Assembly: GCA_017643965.1 (NCBI GenBank)
Contig: JAEPMM010000031.1
Span: forward strand, 1-14,603
Direction: 5' to 3'
From: Marinobacter sp.
Lineage (GTDB): Bacteria; Pseudomonadota; Gammaproteobacteria; Pseudomonadales; Oleiphilaceae
Length of the DNA: 14,603 nucleotides
This document shows positions 8,223 through 14,603 of this stretch, one piece after another; positions within the stretch are counted from its first letter, which is position 1; the number at the start of each line of letters is the position of its first letter. Below the pieces are notes generated by a model, which did not search any database, had not been told where the DNA came from, and worked only from the letters and a program-made list of their open reading frames with translations. Made by a program: the position numbers and the translations under genes.

Positions 8223-9179
8223 TCAGTCGTTCGGGTTGTGGTCGTCTGTGTCAGGGAAAACCATGGCTCTGAACCGCTCGTGGTCCCGCAGTTGCTCGAA
8301 GCTCGGGTCCACCGAGGCATCATCGCGGTAGGCCTCGGAAATGTCGATGGCCTTCTGCAGGGTGGCGACGGCATCGTCCCAGCGCCCAATTTCGGCGTAG
8401 GCGCATGCCAGCTGGTAGTGCGCGTGGCCGTTCTGCGGCGCCAGTTTGAGGGCGCGCTGGCACAGGCTGATGGCCCACAGCGGCTCCTGCATTTCCAGTA
8501 CGGCGTCTGCTTTGTAGCTGAGCGCCTCGACGTCGTCCGGGCGCAGATCGAGAATCTGGTCGTAAGCGCCGATCTTGTTTTGCTGCGAAGTTTCCTGACT
8601 GGCTTTCAGCCACAGAGAATGCACTTCGTTGGTGCGCTCGATTTCCGCCTGGTTCTGATGGATGATGTCGGACTTCTGCTGCAGCTGCTCTTCGATGGAC
8701 TTGAGACGTTTCTCGTATTCGACGACCAGCTCGTTCACCCGTTTCTCGGCCAGACTGGTGAGCTGGTTACGCATGTCACGGATGGAGTTCCAGCCAATCA
8801 CCACCAGAATCGAGGTGGCACCGGCAATCAGGTAAAAGAAGTAGGTCACGGTATCGGTGGCGTAGGACATGGTCTTGTCGGCCACTGACAGCTCCTTGTC
8901 CACAACCTTCTCGATGAGCTCGGCGCGGGTGTTCTGCATTTCCTTGCGCAGGGCTTTGCTTTCCTCCAGCAGGTACAGCTCCACAAAGGGCGTGTACATG
9001 GGCTTTTCTAGGGTTTTGATGCGCTGCTCGACATCCTCGGCCGTCGGTTCATCCGCTGACGCGCCGGCCTGCTGGGCCTGCACCCCGGTGCTCAGGAGCA
9101 GGGCGAAAAGGACGCCAACCAGAAGCGGCAGGAAGCGGAAATTCGTCAGGAATGGGTATCGTATATTGTGCGTGGTCAT
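8223..9179 (-). CDS. Membrane-anchored coiled-coil/TPR protein, function unknown
   Basis: 318 residues. An N-terminal hydrophobic segment (17-35, ending VQA-QQ) looks like a signal peptide. Residues 45-110 are charged and helical, residues 111-130 form a clear membrane segment (YFFYLIAGATSILVVIGW), and 134-200 are a coiled coil (EKRVNELVVEYEKRLKSIEEQ and on). Two to three tetratricopeptide repeats follow (about 201-282), e.g. HAHYQLACAYAEIGRWDDAVATLQKAI. The end, DPSFEQLRDHERFRAMV, is a tail commonly seen after TPRs. If the signal is cleaved, the coiled coil and TPRs would face the cytoplasm and the N-terminal stretch the periplasm. TPRs imply a protein partner. It lies upstream of livK on the same strand, but 173 bases, a hairpin and a candidate livK promoter separate them, so a link to transport is not implied. 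Confidence 0.8.
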   Translation of the reverse strand: MTTHNIRYPFLTNFRFLPLLVGVLFALLLSTGVQAQQAGASADEPTAEDVEQRIKTLEKPMYTPFVELYLLEESKALRKEMQNTRAELIEKVVDKELSVADKTMSYATDTVTYFFYLIAGATSILVVIGWNSIRDMRNQLTSLAEKRVNELVVEYEKRLKSIEEQLQQKSDIIHQNQAEIERTNEVHSLWLKASQETSQQNKIGAYDQILDLRPDDVEALSYKADAVLEMQEPLWAISLCQRALKLAPQNGHAHYQLACAYAEIGRWDDAVATLQKAIDISEAYRDDASVDPSFEQLRDHERFRAMVFPDTDDHNPND

Positions 9180-9292
9180 TGAGCCTTGTCCGTGAGCGGT
9201 GAATCAAAAGGGGTGACCTTAGCATAGTGGCGGGTCAAAAAAATGCAGGATGACCGACAGGCAATTGCATCACATGGGTGTAACGTGTCGAC

Positions 9293-9321
9293 TTGCATTT
9301 ACAGGAATAACGACCTCTAAT
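9293..9321 (+). promoter_or_regulatory. Candidate sigma-70 promoter of the marR-type gene
   Basis: TTGCAT (9293-9298) and TCTAAT (9316-9321, 5 of 6 to consensus) are spaced by 17 bases. The -10 lies inside the palindrome at 9313-9331. TATAAA at 9331-9336 is an alternative -10 without a good -35. Confidence 0.5.
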
Positions 9322-9331
9322 AGTTAGAGGT
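9313..9331. promoter_or_regulatory. Perfect 8+3+8 palindrome, probable MarR operator
   Basis: ACCTCTAA and TTAGAGGT are exact reverse complements around TAG. It overlaps the predicted -10 and transcript start of the regulator gene 38 bases upstream of the ATG. MarR dimers bind palindromes of about this size, so autorepression is the likely reading. Confidence 0.7.
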
Positions 9332-9368
9332 ATAAACAAGTTGTAAAAGGCAAGTGAGGCTCAAGCCG

Positions 9369-9953
9369 ATGGCGAGTAGCAAAGTGCTTTACTCAAAACA
9401 GCTCAATGCCTCCGATGTGAATCAGAATGCGGCCGATGGCCCGGGTCGGAGTGGAATCGTGAACAATTATGAACAGGTGCTGGTGGCCCTGCGGCGTGTC
9501 ATTCGCGCCACGGATCTGCATTCCAAGCGCTTGAGCAAGCATGCCGGCTTGACCGGGCCCCAGTTGCTGATCATGCGCAGCATTCGTGATCTGGGTGAGG
9601 TGACCATTGGCACCATTGCCGAGAAGGTGAGCCTGAGCCAGGCGACGGTGACCACGATTCTGGATCGGCTGGAGCATCGCAAGCTGGTGTACCGGGTGCG
9701 CAGCACTCAGGACAAGCGCAAGGTGCATGCTCATCTGACCGAGGATGGCGAGGACATTCTGGCGCGCGCCCCGCAGCCATTGCAGGAGGATTTCATCAAG
9801 AAGTTCCAGAGTCTGCACGAGTGGGAGCAGACGATGATTATCGCGTCGCTGCAGCGGGTGGCAAACATGATGGACGCGGACGATATCGACGCTTCGCCGG
9901 TGCTGGATGTGGGGCCGGTGTTGAAGGACGACGGCTGGAAGGAGAAGGCCTGA
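9369..9953 (+). CDS. MarR-family transcriptional regulator (EctR/CosR-like)
   Basis: 194 residues from the ATG at 9369, which has GTGAGG 9 bases upstream; a GTG at 9354 is an in-frame alternative adding 5 residues. The winged-helix domain spans about 35-165: helices around NYEQVLVALRRVIRATDLHSKRL, the recognition helix SLSQATVTTILDRLEHRKLV (88-107), and the wing STQDKRKVHAHLTEDG with the conserved DxR (D115, R117). An N-terminal arm of about 30 residues and a C-terminal tail (from about 168, ending near SPVLDVGPV) are longer than in short MarR proteins. The LHSKRLSKHAGLTGPQLLIMRSI segment resembles the EctR/CosR regulators of osmolyte genes, but no ectoine or betaine genes are in the window, so that role is a suggestion. 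It is monocistronic and probably autoregulated via the upstream palindrome. Confidence 0.88.
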   Translation: MASSKVLYSKQLNASDVNQNAADGPGRSGIVNNYEQVLVALRRVIRATDLHSKRLSKHAGLTGPQLLIMRSIRDLGEVTIGTIAEKVSLSQATVTTILDRLEHRKLVYRVRSTQDKRKVHAHLTEDGEDILARAPQPLQEDFIKKFQSLHEWEQTMIIASLQRVANMMDADDIDASPVLDVGPVLKDDGWKEKA

Positions 9954-9967
9954 CCTCGAGGCCTTTT
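9945..9967 (+). terminator. Possible terminator overlapping the marR-type stop codon
   Basis: AAGGCCT (9945-9951) pairs with AGGCCTT (9959-9965), a 7-bp stem with a 7-base loop, followed by TT of a four-T run. The stem includes the TGA stop. The short tail makes it moderate. Confidence 0.4.
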
Positions 9968-10030
9968 GGGCTGGTGAGTCTGGGGGCTGGTGTCAGGCTC
10001 TCAGTTGTCCTCCCTTGGATTTTCCTGGCC

Positions 10031-10080
10031 TCGTAGGTCGGATTAGGATCGTAGGTCGGATTAGCAACGCGTAATCCGAC
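10031..10080. repeat. REP-like GTCGGATTA element with a tandem half-copy
   Basis: TCGTAGGTCGGATTAG occurs twice in direct orientation, at 10031-10046 and 10049-10064 (18-base period). The second copy forms a 9-bp stem-loop with TAATCCGAC (10072-10080), loop GCAACGCG. Stem-loops of this GTAGGTCGGATTA type recur between genes in many gammaproteobacteria. Here it sits between the convergent marR-type gene and lon, 11 bases past the lon stop, where it could stabilise the lon 3' end. No T-tract. Confidence 0.7.
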
Positions 10081-10091
10081 AAACCAAACCA

Positions 10092-12542
10092 TTAATGCAC
10101 CGACGATCCCCGCTTCGGCTTGTTGCCGAAACACACTTGAAACACATCGCTGTAATGCTTGGCGAAATTCACCGTCAGGCCCTCCTTCAGGTAGTCCGGT
10201 AGCTCCTCATAATCGCCGCGGTTTGCATCGGGCAGGATCAGGTTGCTGATTTTCTGCCGGCGGGCGGCGATGACTTTTTCGCGAATGCCGCCAACCGGCA
10301 ATACCTGTCCGGTCAACGTCAGCTCGCCGGTCATGGCGATGTTCTGCTGCGGCGCTTCCCGTCGTGCGATGGAGAGCAGGGCGGTGGCCATGGTGACCCC
10401 GGCACTGGGCCCGTCCTTGGGGGTGGCGCCTTCCGGGACGTGCAGGTGCACGAAGGATTTGTCGAAGAACGTGGGGTCGCCCTTGAAGCGTTTGAGGTTT
10501 GACGACACGTAACTGTAGGCGATTTCCGCGGACTCTTTCATCACGTCGCCGAGCTGGCCGGTCAGTTTGAAGCCCCGTTGCGAGCTGTGGATGCGCGAGG
10601 CCTCAATGCTGAGGGTGGCGCCGCCCATGGCGGTCCAGGCCAGACCGGTGACCACGCCGATGCCCTTGAGGGACTTTTCCTTGCGGAAGGCCGGTTGACC
10701 AAGGTAATGGGGCAGGTCGGCCACACCCACTTTCACCGGCGTATCCGGGGTCTCGAGCAGGCGCACGATGCCTTTGCGGATGATCTTGTGCAGCATTTTT
10801 TCCAGATTCCGCACACCGGCTTCCCGAGCGTAACCCTCGATGACCTGCTTGATGGCGGCGTCGGTGATGTTGAGCTGCTTTTTCAGCAATCCGGTTCGTT
10901 TGAGCAGCCGTGGCATCAGGTAATGCTTGGCAATGGCCAGTTTTTCCTCGGCGATGTAGCCGGACAGCCGGATCACGTCCATGCGGTCGAGCAGGGGCCG
11001 TGGGATGGTGTCCAGCTGGTTGGCGGTACAGATGAACAGTACCTTGGAAAGGTCCATGCGCACGTCCAGGTAGTGATCGAGAAACTCCCGGTTCTGCTCT
11101 GGATCGAGGGTCTCCAGCAGGGCCGAAGCCGGGTCGCCCTGGTAGGAGGCCCCGATCTTGTCGATCTCGTCCAGCATGATCACCGGGTTCGACACTTTGG
11201 AGTCTTTCAGAGCCTGTACGAACTTGCCGGGCATAGCGCCGATGTAGGTGCGGCGGTGGCCCTTGATCTCGGCCTCGTCGCGCATCCCGCCGACGCTGAA
11301 TCGGAAGAATTTGCGGCCGAGGGCGTCTGCTACGGAGTGGCCGATGGAGGTTTTGCCGACGCCGGGCGGGCCCACCAATAGCAGAATGGAGCCGCTGACT
11401 TCGCCCTTGAAGGTGCCTTCGGCGAGAAACTCGACGATTCGGTCTTTCACATCCTCAAGGCCGTCGTGATCGCGGTCGAGAATGCGTCGGGCCTCAGCCA
11501 GGTCAAAGTGATCGTCGGAAGTGACGCCCCAGGGCACCTGGGTCAGCCAGTCCAGGTAATTGCGGGTTACCCCATATTCCGGCGAGCCCTGTTCCAGGAT
11601 CTGCAGTTTCTGCAGCTCGTCCTTGAAGCGCTCACGCACCTGGTCCGGCGGGTTCAGTTTTGCCATGCGCTCCTCGAAGCGCTCGGCGTCGGCGGTCTTG
11701 TCGTCCTTGGCCATGCCCAGCTCGCGCTGGATGACCTTCAGCTGCTCCTTGAGAAAAAACTCCCGCTGGTGCTTCTGCACCTTTTCGTTCACTTCCTCGC
11801 TGATCTCGCTCTGCAGCCGCGCGACTTCCTGCTCTTTGCGCATCAGTAACAGTACTTTCTCCATGCGGCGCAACAAGGGCACGGTGTCCAGCACGTCCTG
11901 CAGCTCGCGGCCAGGGGCGCTGGTCATGGACGCGCCGAAGTCCGCCAGGGGGGAGCTGTCATCGGGGCCGAAGCGGGACAGGTACTGCTTCACTTCTTCG
12001 CCGTACAGGGGATTGGTGCGCAGCAGATCCTTGATGGCACTGATGATGGCGAGGGTGTATGCCTTGAGTTCGTCTGCCGCCTCATCGGGCTCGTTGGGAT
12101 AATCCACTTCCACCAGATAGGGTGGTTTGCGGCGCAGCCACTGTACGATGCGGAACCGCTGCAGCCCCTGGGCGATGAACTGTACCTTGCCGCCTTCCTG
12201 TTGGGCATGGTGCACCCGCACCGCGCAGCCCATGGTTTCCAGCTCGTCGCTGGGGGGAATGCCGCCGTCCGCCGCTACGCTGTCAACGAAGCAGATGCCA
12301 AGGACCTTGTGATCGGTTTCCGCCACACGTTTGAGGGTTTCATGCCAGGGATCCTGATTGACCACCACCGGTTGCACCTGGGCCGGGAAGAACGGCCGGT
12401 TGGATACCGGCAGCACATACATGCGCCGCGGCAGGGTCTGCTGGGGCAGCGCCAGGCTCTTGCTGTTCTCGTCCCTGCCAATGTACTCGGTGACGTCTTC
12501 CTCGAATTCTTCAAACGCGTCATTACGGTTATCGTCGTTCAT
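10092..12542 (-). CDS. lon: ATP-dependent protease Lon
   Basis: 816 residues from the ATG at 12542; a TTG three codons upstream is less likely. The cytoplasmic AAA+ protease degrades misfolded and regulatory proteins. In order: an acidic N-terminal extension (about 1-35), the LON substrate domain (about 38-240, RMYVLPVSNRPFFP), a helical coil (about 235-320), the AAA+ module with Walker A GPPGVGKT (391-398) and Walker B VIMLDEID (454-461), and the protease domain with catalytic Ser713 in PKDGPSAG and Lys756 in GGIREKV. The Ser-Lys spacing of 43 equals that of E. coli Lon. It is about 30 residues longer than E. coli Lon and lacks the usual clpX neighbour, so it may be the second Lon type known from Pseudomonas (AsrA-like). 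Divergent from cnoX, with a heat-shock-like -35 upstream. Confidence 0.95.
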   Translation of the reverse strand: MNDDNRNDAFEEFEEDVTEYIGRDENSKSLALPQQTLPRRMYVLPVSNRPFFPAQVQPVVVNQDPWHETLKRVAETDHKVLGICFVDSVAADGGIPPSDELETMGCAVRVHHAQQEGGKVQFIAQGLQRFRIVQWLRRKPPYLVEVDYPNEPDEAADELKAYTLAIISAIKDLLRTNPLYGEEVKQYLSRFGPDDSSPLADFGASMTSAPGRELQDVLDTVPLLRRMEKVLLLMRKEQEVARLQSEISEEVNEKVQKHQREFFLKEQLKVIQRELGMAKDDKTADAERFEERMAKLNPPDQVRERFKDELQKLQILEQGSPEYGVTRNYLDWLTQVPWGVTSDDHFDLAEARRILDRDHDGLEDVKDRIVEFLAEGTFKGEVSGSILLLVGPPGVGKTSIGHSVADALGRKFFRFSVGGMRDEAEIKGHRRTYIGAMPGKFVQALKDSKVSNPVIMLDEIDKIGASYQGDPASALLETLDPEQNREFLDHYLDVRMDLSKVLFICTANQLDTIPRPLLDRMDVIRLSGYIAEEKLAIAKHYLMPRLLKRTGLLKKQLNITDAAIKQVIEGYAREAGVRNLEKMLHKIIRKGIVRLLETPDTPVKVGVADLPHYLGQPAFRKEKSLKGIGVVTGLAWTAMGGATLSIEASRIHSSQRGFKLTGQLGDVMKESAEIAYSYVSSNLKRFKGDPTFFDKSFVHLHVPEGATPKDGPSAGVTMATALLSIARREAPQQNIAMTGELTLTGQVLPVGGIREKVIAARRQKISNLILPDANRGDYEELPDYLKEGLTVNFAKHYSDVFQVCFGNKPKRGSSVH

Positions 12543-12577
12543 GCCGTGCAAGTTTCCATCCGCGAAGTGTGGGAACA

Positions 12578-12591
12578 GGGGCGCTGGCCCC
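12578..12591 (-). other. Small GC hairpin in the lon 5' leader
   Basis: GGGGC and GCCCC form a 5-bp stem with a 4-base loop between the predicted lon promoter and start codon. On the RNA an alternative GCTG/CAGC stem overlaps it. It may affect message stability; nothing more can be supported. Confidence 0.25.
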
Positions 12592-12608
12592 AGCCTATCA
12601 TTACTACC

Positions 12609-12638
12609 CTATGTAACGCCGACTGTCCGGTTTTCAAG
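12609..12638 (-). promoter_or_regulatory. Candidate heat-shock-type promoter of lon
   Basis: On the minus strand a perfect CTTGAAA (12632-12638) is followed after 15 bases by TTACATAG (12609-12616), which keeps only the CAT of the sigma-32 -10 CCCCATNT. TTGAAA with TACATA at 16 bases also gives a weak sigma-70 reading. The start would be near 12602, giving a leader of about 60 bases. Confidence 0.5.
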
Positions 12639-12664
12639 GAGCGCAGGCGAAGATGTTTACGTGC

Positions 12665-12692
12665 CTTGAAATGTGGTGGTTTGCCCCCAATA
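12665..12692 (+). promoter_or_regulatory. Sigma-32 (heat-shock) promoter of cnoX
   Basis: A perfect CTTGAAA (12665-12671), a 13-base spacer, then CCCCAATA (12685-12692), which matches five of the first six positions of the CCCCATNT -10. Spacing is within the sigma-32 range. The start would be near 12699, about 40 bases before the ATG at 12739. Confidence 0.75.
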
Positions 12693-12738
12693 CCACAGCA
12701 AATCCGATGAAAATTTACCTTCTGTTCAGGTGCTACTG

Positions 12739-13602
12739 ATGAACCAGTCCCCCTATATCTTCGAAGCCACGATGGAGAACTTCCAGCAAAAGGTCATGGA
12801 GGCCTCGGCCACCACGCCTGTTCTGGTGGATGTCTGGGCAGAATGGTGCGCGCCCTGCAAGCAGTTGATGCCGCTGCTGGAGAAACTGGCGAACGAATAC
12901 GACGGCGGTTTTTTGCTGGCCAAGGTCAACGCCGACGAACAGGAGCAGCTGACGGCATCGCTGGGGGTGCGCAGCCTGCCGACCATCATTCTGGTGAAAG
13001 ACGGCCAGGCCGTGGACGGGTTCAACGGCGCACTGCCGGAGAGCGAGATTCGCAAGGTGCTCGACAAGCATGTCGAGGCGCCGGAAGAAGACCCCTACGA
13101 CAAGGCCCATCGGTTGTGGGAAGCCGGCGATGCAGAGGCAGCGCTGGCGATTCTGACCGAGATGAACCAGAAAGACCCGGAGAACCTCAAGGTACTCATT
13201 GACCTGGCGCAGCTGAAGGCGGAGCAGGGCGACCTTGAAACCGCCGAACAGGTGCTGGCCAGCCTGCCACCGGAAGAAAAAATGCAACATCAGGCCAAGC
13301 AGCTGGCGGCGCGGGTGAAGTTCCTCAAGCAGTCAGCAGAGCTGCCGCCCATCAAGGATCTGGAAATGGCGCTGGAGCAGGATCCGAAAGATCCCAACGC
13401 CCTGCATCAACTGGCTCTGCACCACGTGCTGGGGGAAAACAATGCCGGGGCCATGGAGCTGTTGATCCGGCTGATGCAGGTGGACAGCCAATACAAGGAC
13501 GAAGTGGCCAAGACCACACTGATTGAGCTATTCGACAAGCTGGGGAACAACAACCCGGATGTGCGGACGTATCGGCGCAAGCTCTACACGCTGATGCACT
13601 GA
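12739..13602 (+). CDS. cnoX: CnoX/YbbN-type chaperedoxin (thioredoxin domain plus TPR)
   Basis: 287 residues, near the 284 of E. coli CnoX. Residues 1-112 are a thioredoxin fold with WCAPC (C37, C40) and the cis-proline in SLPT (P81); residues 115-287 are helical repeats of TPR type, as in CnoX. The family holds unfolding proteins during oxidative and heat stress and passes them to GroEL. E. coli CnoX has SXXC instead of CXXC; here both cysteines remain, so real thiol-disulfide activity is likely, as in some other bacteria. The ATG at 12739 has CAGG about 8 bases upstream. An in-frame GTG at 12673 lies inside the sigma-32 promoter and is rejected. It is divergent from lon, which fits a joint protein-quality role. 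Confidence 0.9.
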   Translation: MNQSPYIFEATMENFQQKVMEASATTPVLVDVWAEWCAPCKQLMPLLEKLANEYDGGFLLAKVNADEQEQLTASLGVRSLPTIILVKDGQAVDGFNGALPESEIRKVLDKHVEAPEEDPYDKAHRLWEAGDAEAALAILTEMNQKDPENLKVLIDLAQLKAEQGDLETAEQVLASLPPEEKMQHQAKQLAARVKFLKQSAELPPIKDLEMALEQDPKDPNALHQLALHHVLGENNAGAMELLIRLMQVDSQYKDEVAKTTLIELFDKLGNNNPDVRTYRRKLYTLMH

Positions 13603-13608
13603 TCCGGG

Positions 13609-13624
13609 CGCCGGGCCTCCGGCG
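13609..13624 (+). other. GC-rich hairpin after cnoX
   Basis: CGCCGG and CCGGCG form a 6-bp stem with a GCCT loop, 7 bases past the cnoX stop. There is no T-tract. It may be a processing stem or a weak terminator. Confidence 0.4.
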
Positions 13625-13628
13625 TAAA

Positions 13629-13662
13629 CAGGAGTAATCGAGGCTGAGGCTCGTTACTCCTG
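13629..13662 (+). other. Long hairpin directly upstream of the HNH gene start
   Basis: CAGGAGTAA (13629-13637) pairs with TTACTCCTG (13654-13662), and after one unpaired T, CGAG pairs with CTCG; the loop is 7 bases. It ends 7 bases before the HNH ATG and contains the only AGGAG nearby, in the paired stem. No T-tract, so it is more likely a translational or processing element than an intrinsic terminator. Confidence 0.6.
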
Positions 13663-13669
13663 CGCAACC

Positions 13670-13990
13670 ATGGTTCATATTCCCCCCAAACCTGATCACT
13701 GTGAGCTTTGTCAGCGAACGGTTCCGAAGCTGACTCGCCATCACCTGATCCCCAGGCATCTCCACCGCAAGAAGCGGTTCCAGAAGCTGTTCCCGAGAGA
13801 GGAGCTGATTGCCCGCACCCTGTGGGTGTGCCGGCCGTGTCATAACACCATTCACAAGGCATGTTCCGAATACGAGCTGGGGCTGTACTACAACACCCGG
13901 GAAAAGCTGTTGAAGTTGGAGGAAGTGCAGGTGTTTGTGGCGTGGCTCAGGGACAAACCGGGCGATTTTGTCCCCAAGCACCGTCGCTAG
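13670..13990 (+). CDS. Small HNH endonuclease family protein
   Basis: 106 residues. Four cysteines in two pairs (C11/C14 in CELC, C54/C57 in CRPC) form a probable zinc site. The HNH core is HH at 24-25 (TRHHLIPRH), N59 and H62 (CHNTIH). The rest, EYELGLYYNTREKLLKLEEVQVFVAWLRDKP, is conserved in free-standing HNH proteins of this type in many proteobacteria. These could nick or cut DNA; their cellular role is not established. The ATG at 13670 is the only start after an in-frame stop at 13625, and no ribosome binding site lies at a normal distance: GAGG is about 20 bases away and AGGAG is in the paired stem 35 bases upstream. It follows cnoX by 67 bases and converges with the desaturase gene 9 bases later. 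Confidence 0.8.
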   Translation: MVHIPPKPDHCELCQRTVPKLTRHHLIPRHLHRKKRFQKLFPREELIARTLWVCRPCHNTIHKACSEYELGLYYNTREKLLKLEEVQVFVAWLRDKPGDFVPKHRR

Positions 13991-13999
13991 CCGGTAGGC

Positions 14000-14603
14000 T
14001 CAGGCCGTGCGCTGCTCGCCGCCACCGGGGTGGCGATGAAAGCGGTTGCCCCTCAGAAACGTGCCGTAGTCGTTGAAGCGCACGCCCATCTCACGCATCA
14101 CGGCGTGGGCTTTCGGGGCGGTCCACTGACGAATGTAGAACGGTTCCCGTACGGCGAAGTGGTGGATGGCGTGGGTGCTGCCGAAGTTGAAGCAGAACGC
14201 CTGCATCGGCAGCAGCCACCAGGGATTCAGCACCTGACACTGCTGCATGACGTTGCGGGCTTCCACGTCGCCGTAATAGTGCATGTTGGAACTGATGAAG
14301 TGCAGGCAAAAGGTGCGCAGGAACGAGGGCAACATGTACACCACGGCAAAGGTATTCAGGATCGACAAGGCGGCGGACAGCTCCCCGGACAGGGCGATCG
14401 GACTGCCGATGGCCTGCGCCGAAAACAGCACCACATGGGCGGCAACCCAGCCGTGGAACAGCGCGTAGTAGAGGTTGCCCAGGGGCGCGTAGGCCAGCAA
14501 CTGCTGGATGCGCATCTTGTGGACTTCGCGCCGGGAGGCCGGCTTCTGGGAGCGTATGTAGTCCCGCACGGCGCGCTGCATGGTCAGCGGCCGCAGGAAC
14601 ACA
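14000..14603 (-). CDS. Fatty acid desaturase family protein, N-terminus beyond the window edge
   Basis: The last 200 residues are visible; the frame stays open to the right edge, so the start lies outside. The GTG at 14602 is probably internal, because full desaturases are about 300-400 residues and the first histidine box is missing here. Visible are a membrane segment (GWVAAHVVLFSAQAIG, about 51-66), a second (AALSILNTFAVVYMLPSFL, about 77-95), the histidine region HFISSNMHYYGD (H101, H108) and the third box STHAIHHF (H144, H147, H148), which bind the di-iron centre of membrane desaturases and related hydroxylases. The enzyme would introduce a double bond into an acyl chain at the inner membrane; substrate and position cannot be told. 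It converges with the HNH gene with a 9-base gap and no clear terminator. Confidence 0.8.
   Translation of the reverse strand, partial: VFLRPLTMQRAVRDYIRSQKPASRREVHKMRIQQLLAYAPLGNLYYALFHGWVAAHVVLFSAQAIGSPIALSGELSAALSILNTFAVVYMLPSFLRTFCLHFISSNMHYYGDVEARNVMQQCQVLNPWWLLPMQAFCFNFGSTHAIHHFAVREPFYIRQWTAPKAHAVMREMGVRFNDYGTFLRGNRFHRHPGGGEQRTA

Noticed and set aside
9241..9300. AAATGCA/TGCATTT inverted repeat and the GCAATTGC palindrome upstream of the marR-type gene
   Set aside because: The arms are short and widely spaced and can arise by chance in this AT-richer gap; the 9313-9331 palindrome is far stronger.
12543..12551. TTG start for lon
   Set aside because: A TTG only three codons before an ATG with no better ribosome binding site is less likely than the ATG.
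12673..12738. Upstream GTG start for cnoX
   Set aside because: It lies inside the sigma-32 promoter, between the -35 and -10 elements, and adds residues that the family does not have.

Overview
The window reads as a GC-rich gammaproteobacterial chromosome segment, most like Marinobacter or a close marine relative. The basis is the families and their arrangement: a DUF3015/DUF4105 pair, a complete livKHMGF cluster, a 194-residue MarR regulator, an 816-residue Lon next to a CnoX-type thioredoxin/TPR protein, and a GTCGGATTA-type intergenic repeat. The genus is inferred from protein resemblance; there is no rRNA or tRNA. I see no phage, insertion sequence, CRISPR array or defence cassette.

Bases 1-3078 hold an envelope module. 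A secreted DUF3015 protein and a DUF4105 (Lnb-like) exported protein lie in tandem on the minus strand. A small lipoprotein gene is divergent from them. The 322-base gap between carries one convincing and one weaker promoter with a near-perfect CACGTG-centred palindrome midway. A bidirectional terminator at 3042-3078 separates this module from the next.

Bases 3108-8049 encode, on the minus strand, the complete high-affinity branched-chain amino acid ABC transporter in the order livK-livH-livM-livG-livF. livH through livF are tightly coupled (overlap or gaps of a few bases). A hairpin with a T-tract separates livK from livH, so the binding protein can be made in excess. Upstream lies a monocistronic-looking membrane TPR protein (8223-9179).

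Bases 9293-10080 carry a MarR-family regulator whose predicted promoter is overlapped by a perfect 8+3+8 palindrome (likely autorepression), followed by a REP-like GTCGGATTA element between marR and lon.

Bases 10092-13602 form a proteostasis block. Lon protease (minus) and a CnoX/YbbN-like chaperedoxin (plus) are divergent from a 196-base gap that contains back-to-back CTTGAAA heat-shock -35 elements; the cnoX side is a strong sigma-32 match. Downstream are two hairpins, a small HNH protein whose start lacks an obvious ribosome binding site, and the C-terminal part of a fatty acid desaturase running off the right edge.

Nothing here is clearly a new defence or mobile system. The least understood items are the DUF3015-DUF4105-lipoprotein locus, the paired heat-shock control of lon/cnoX, and the hairpin-led HNH gene.
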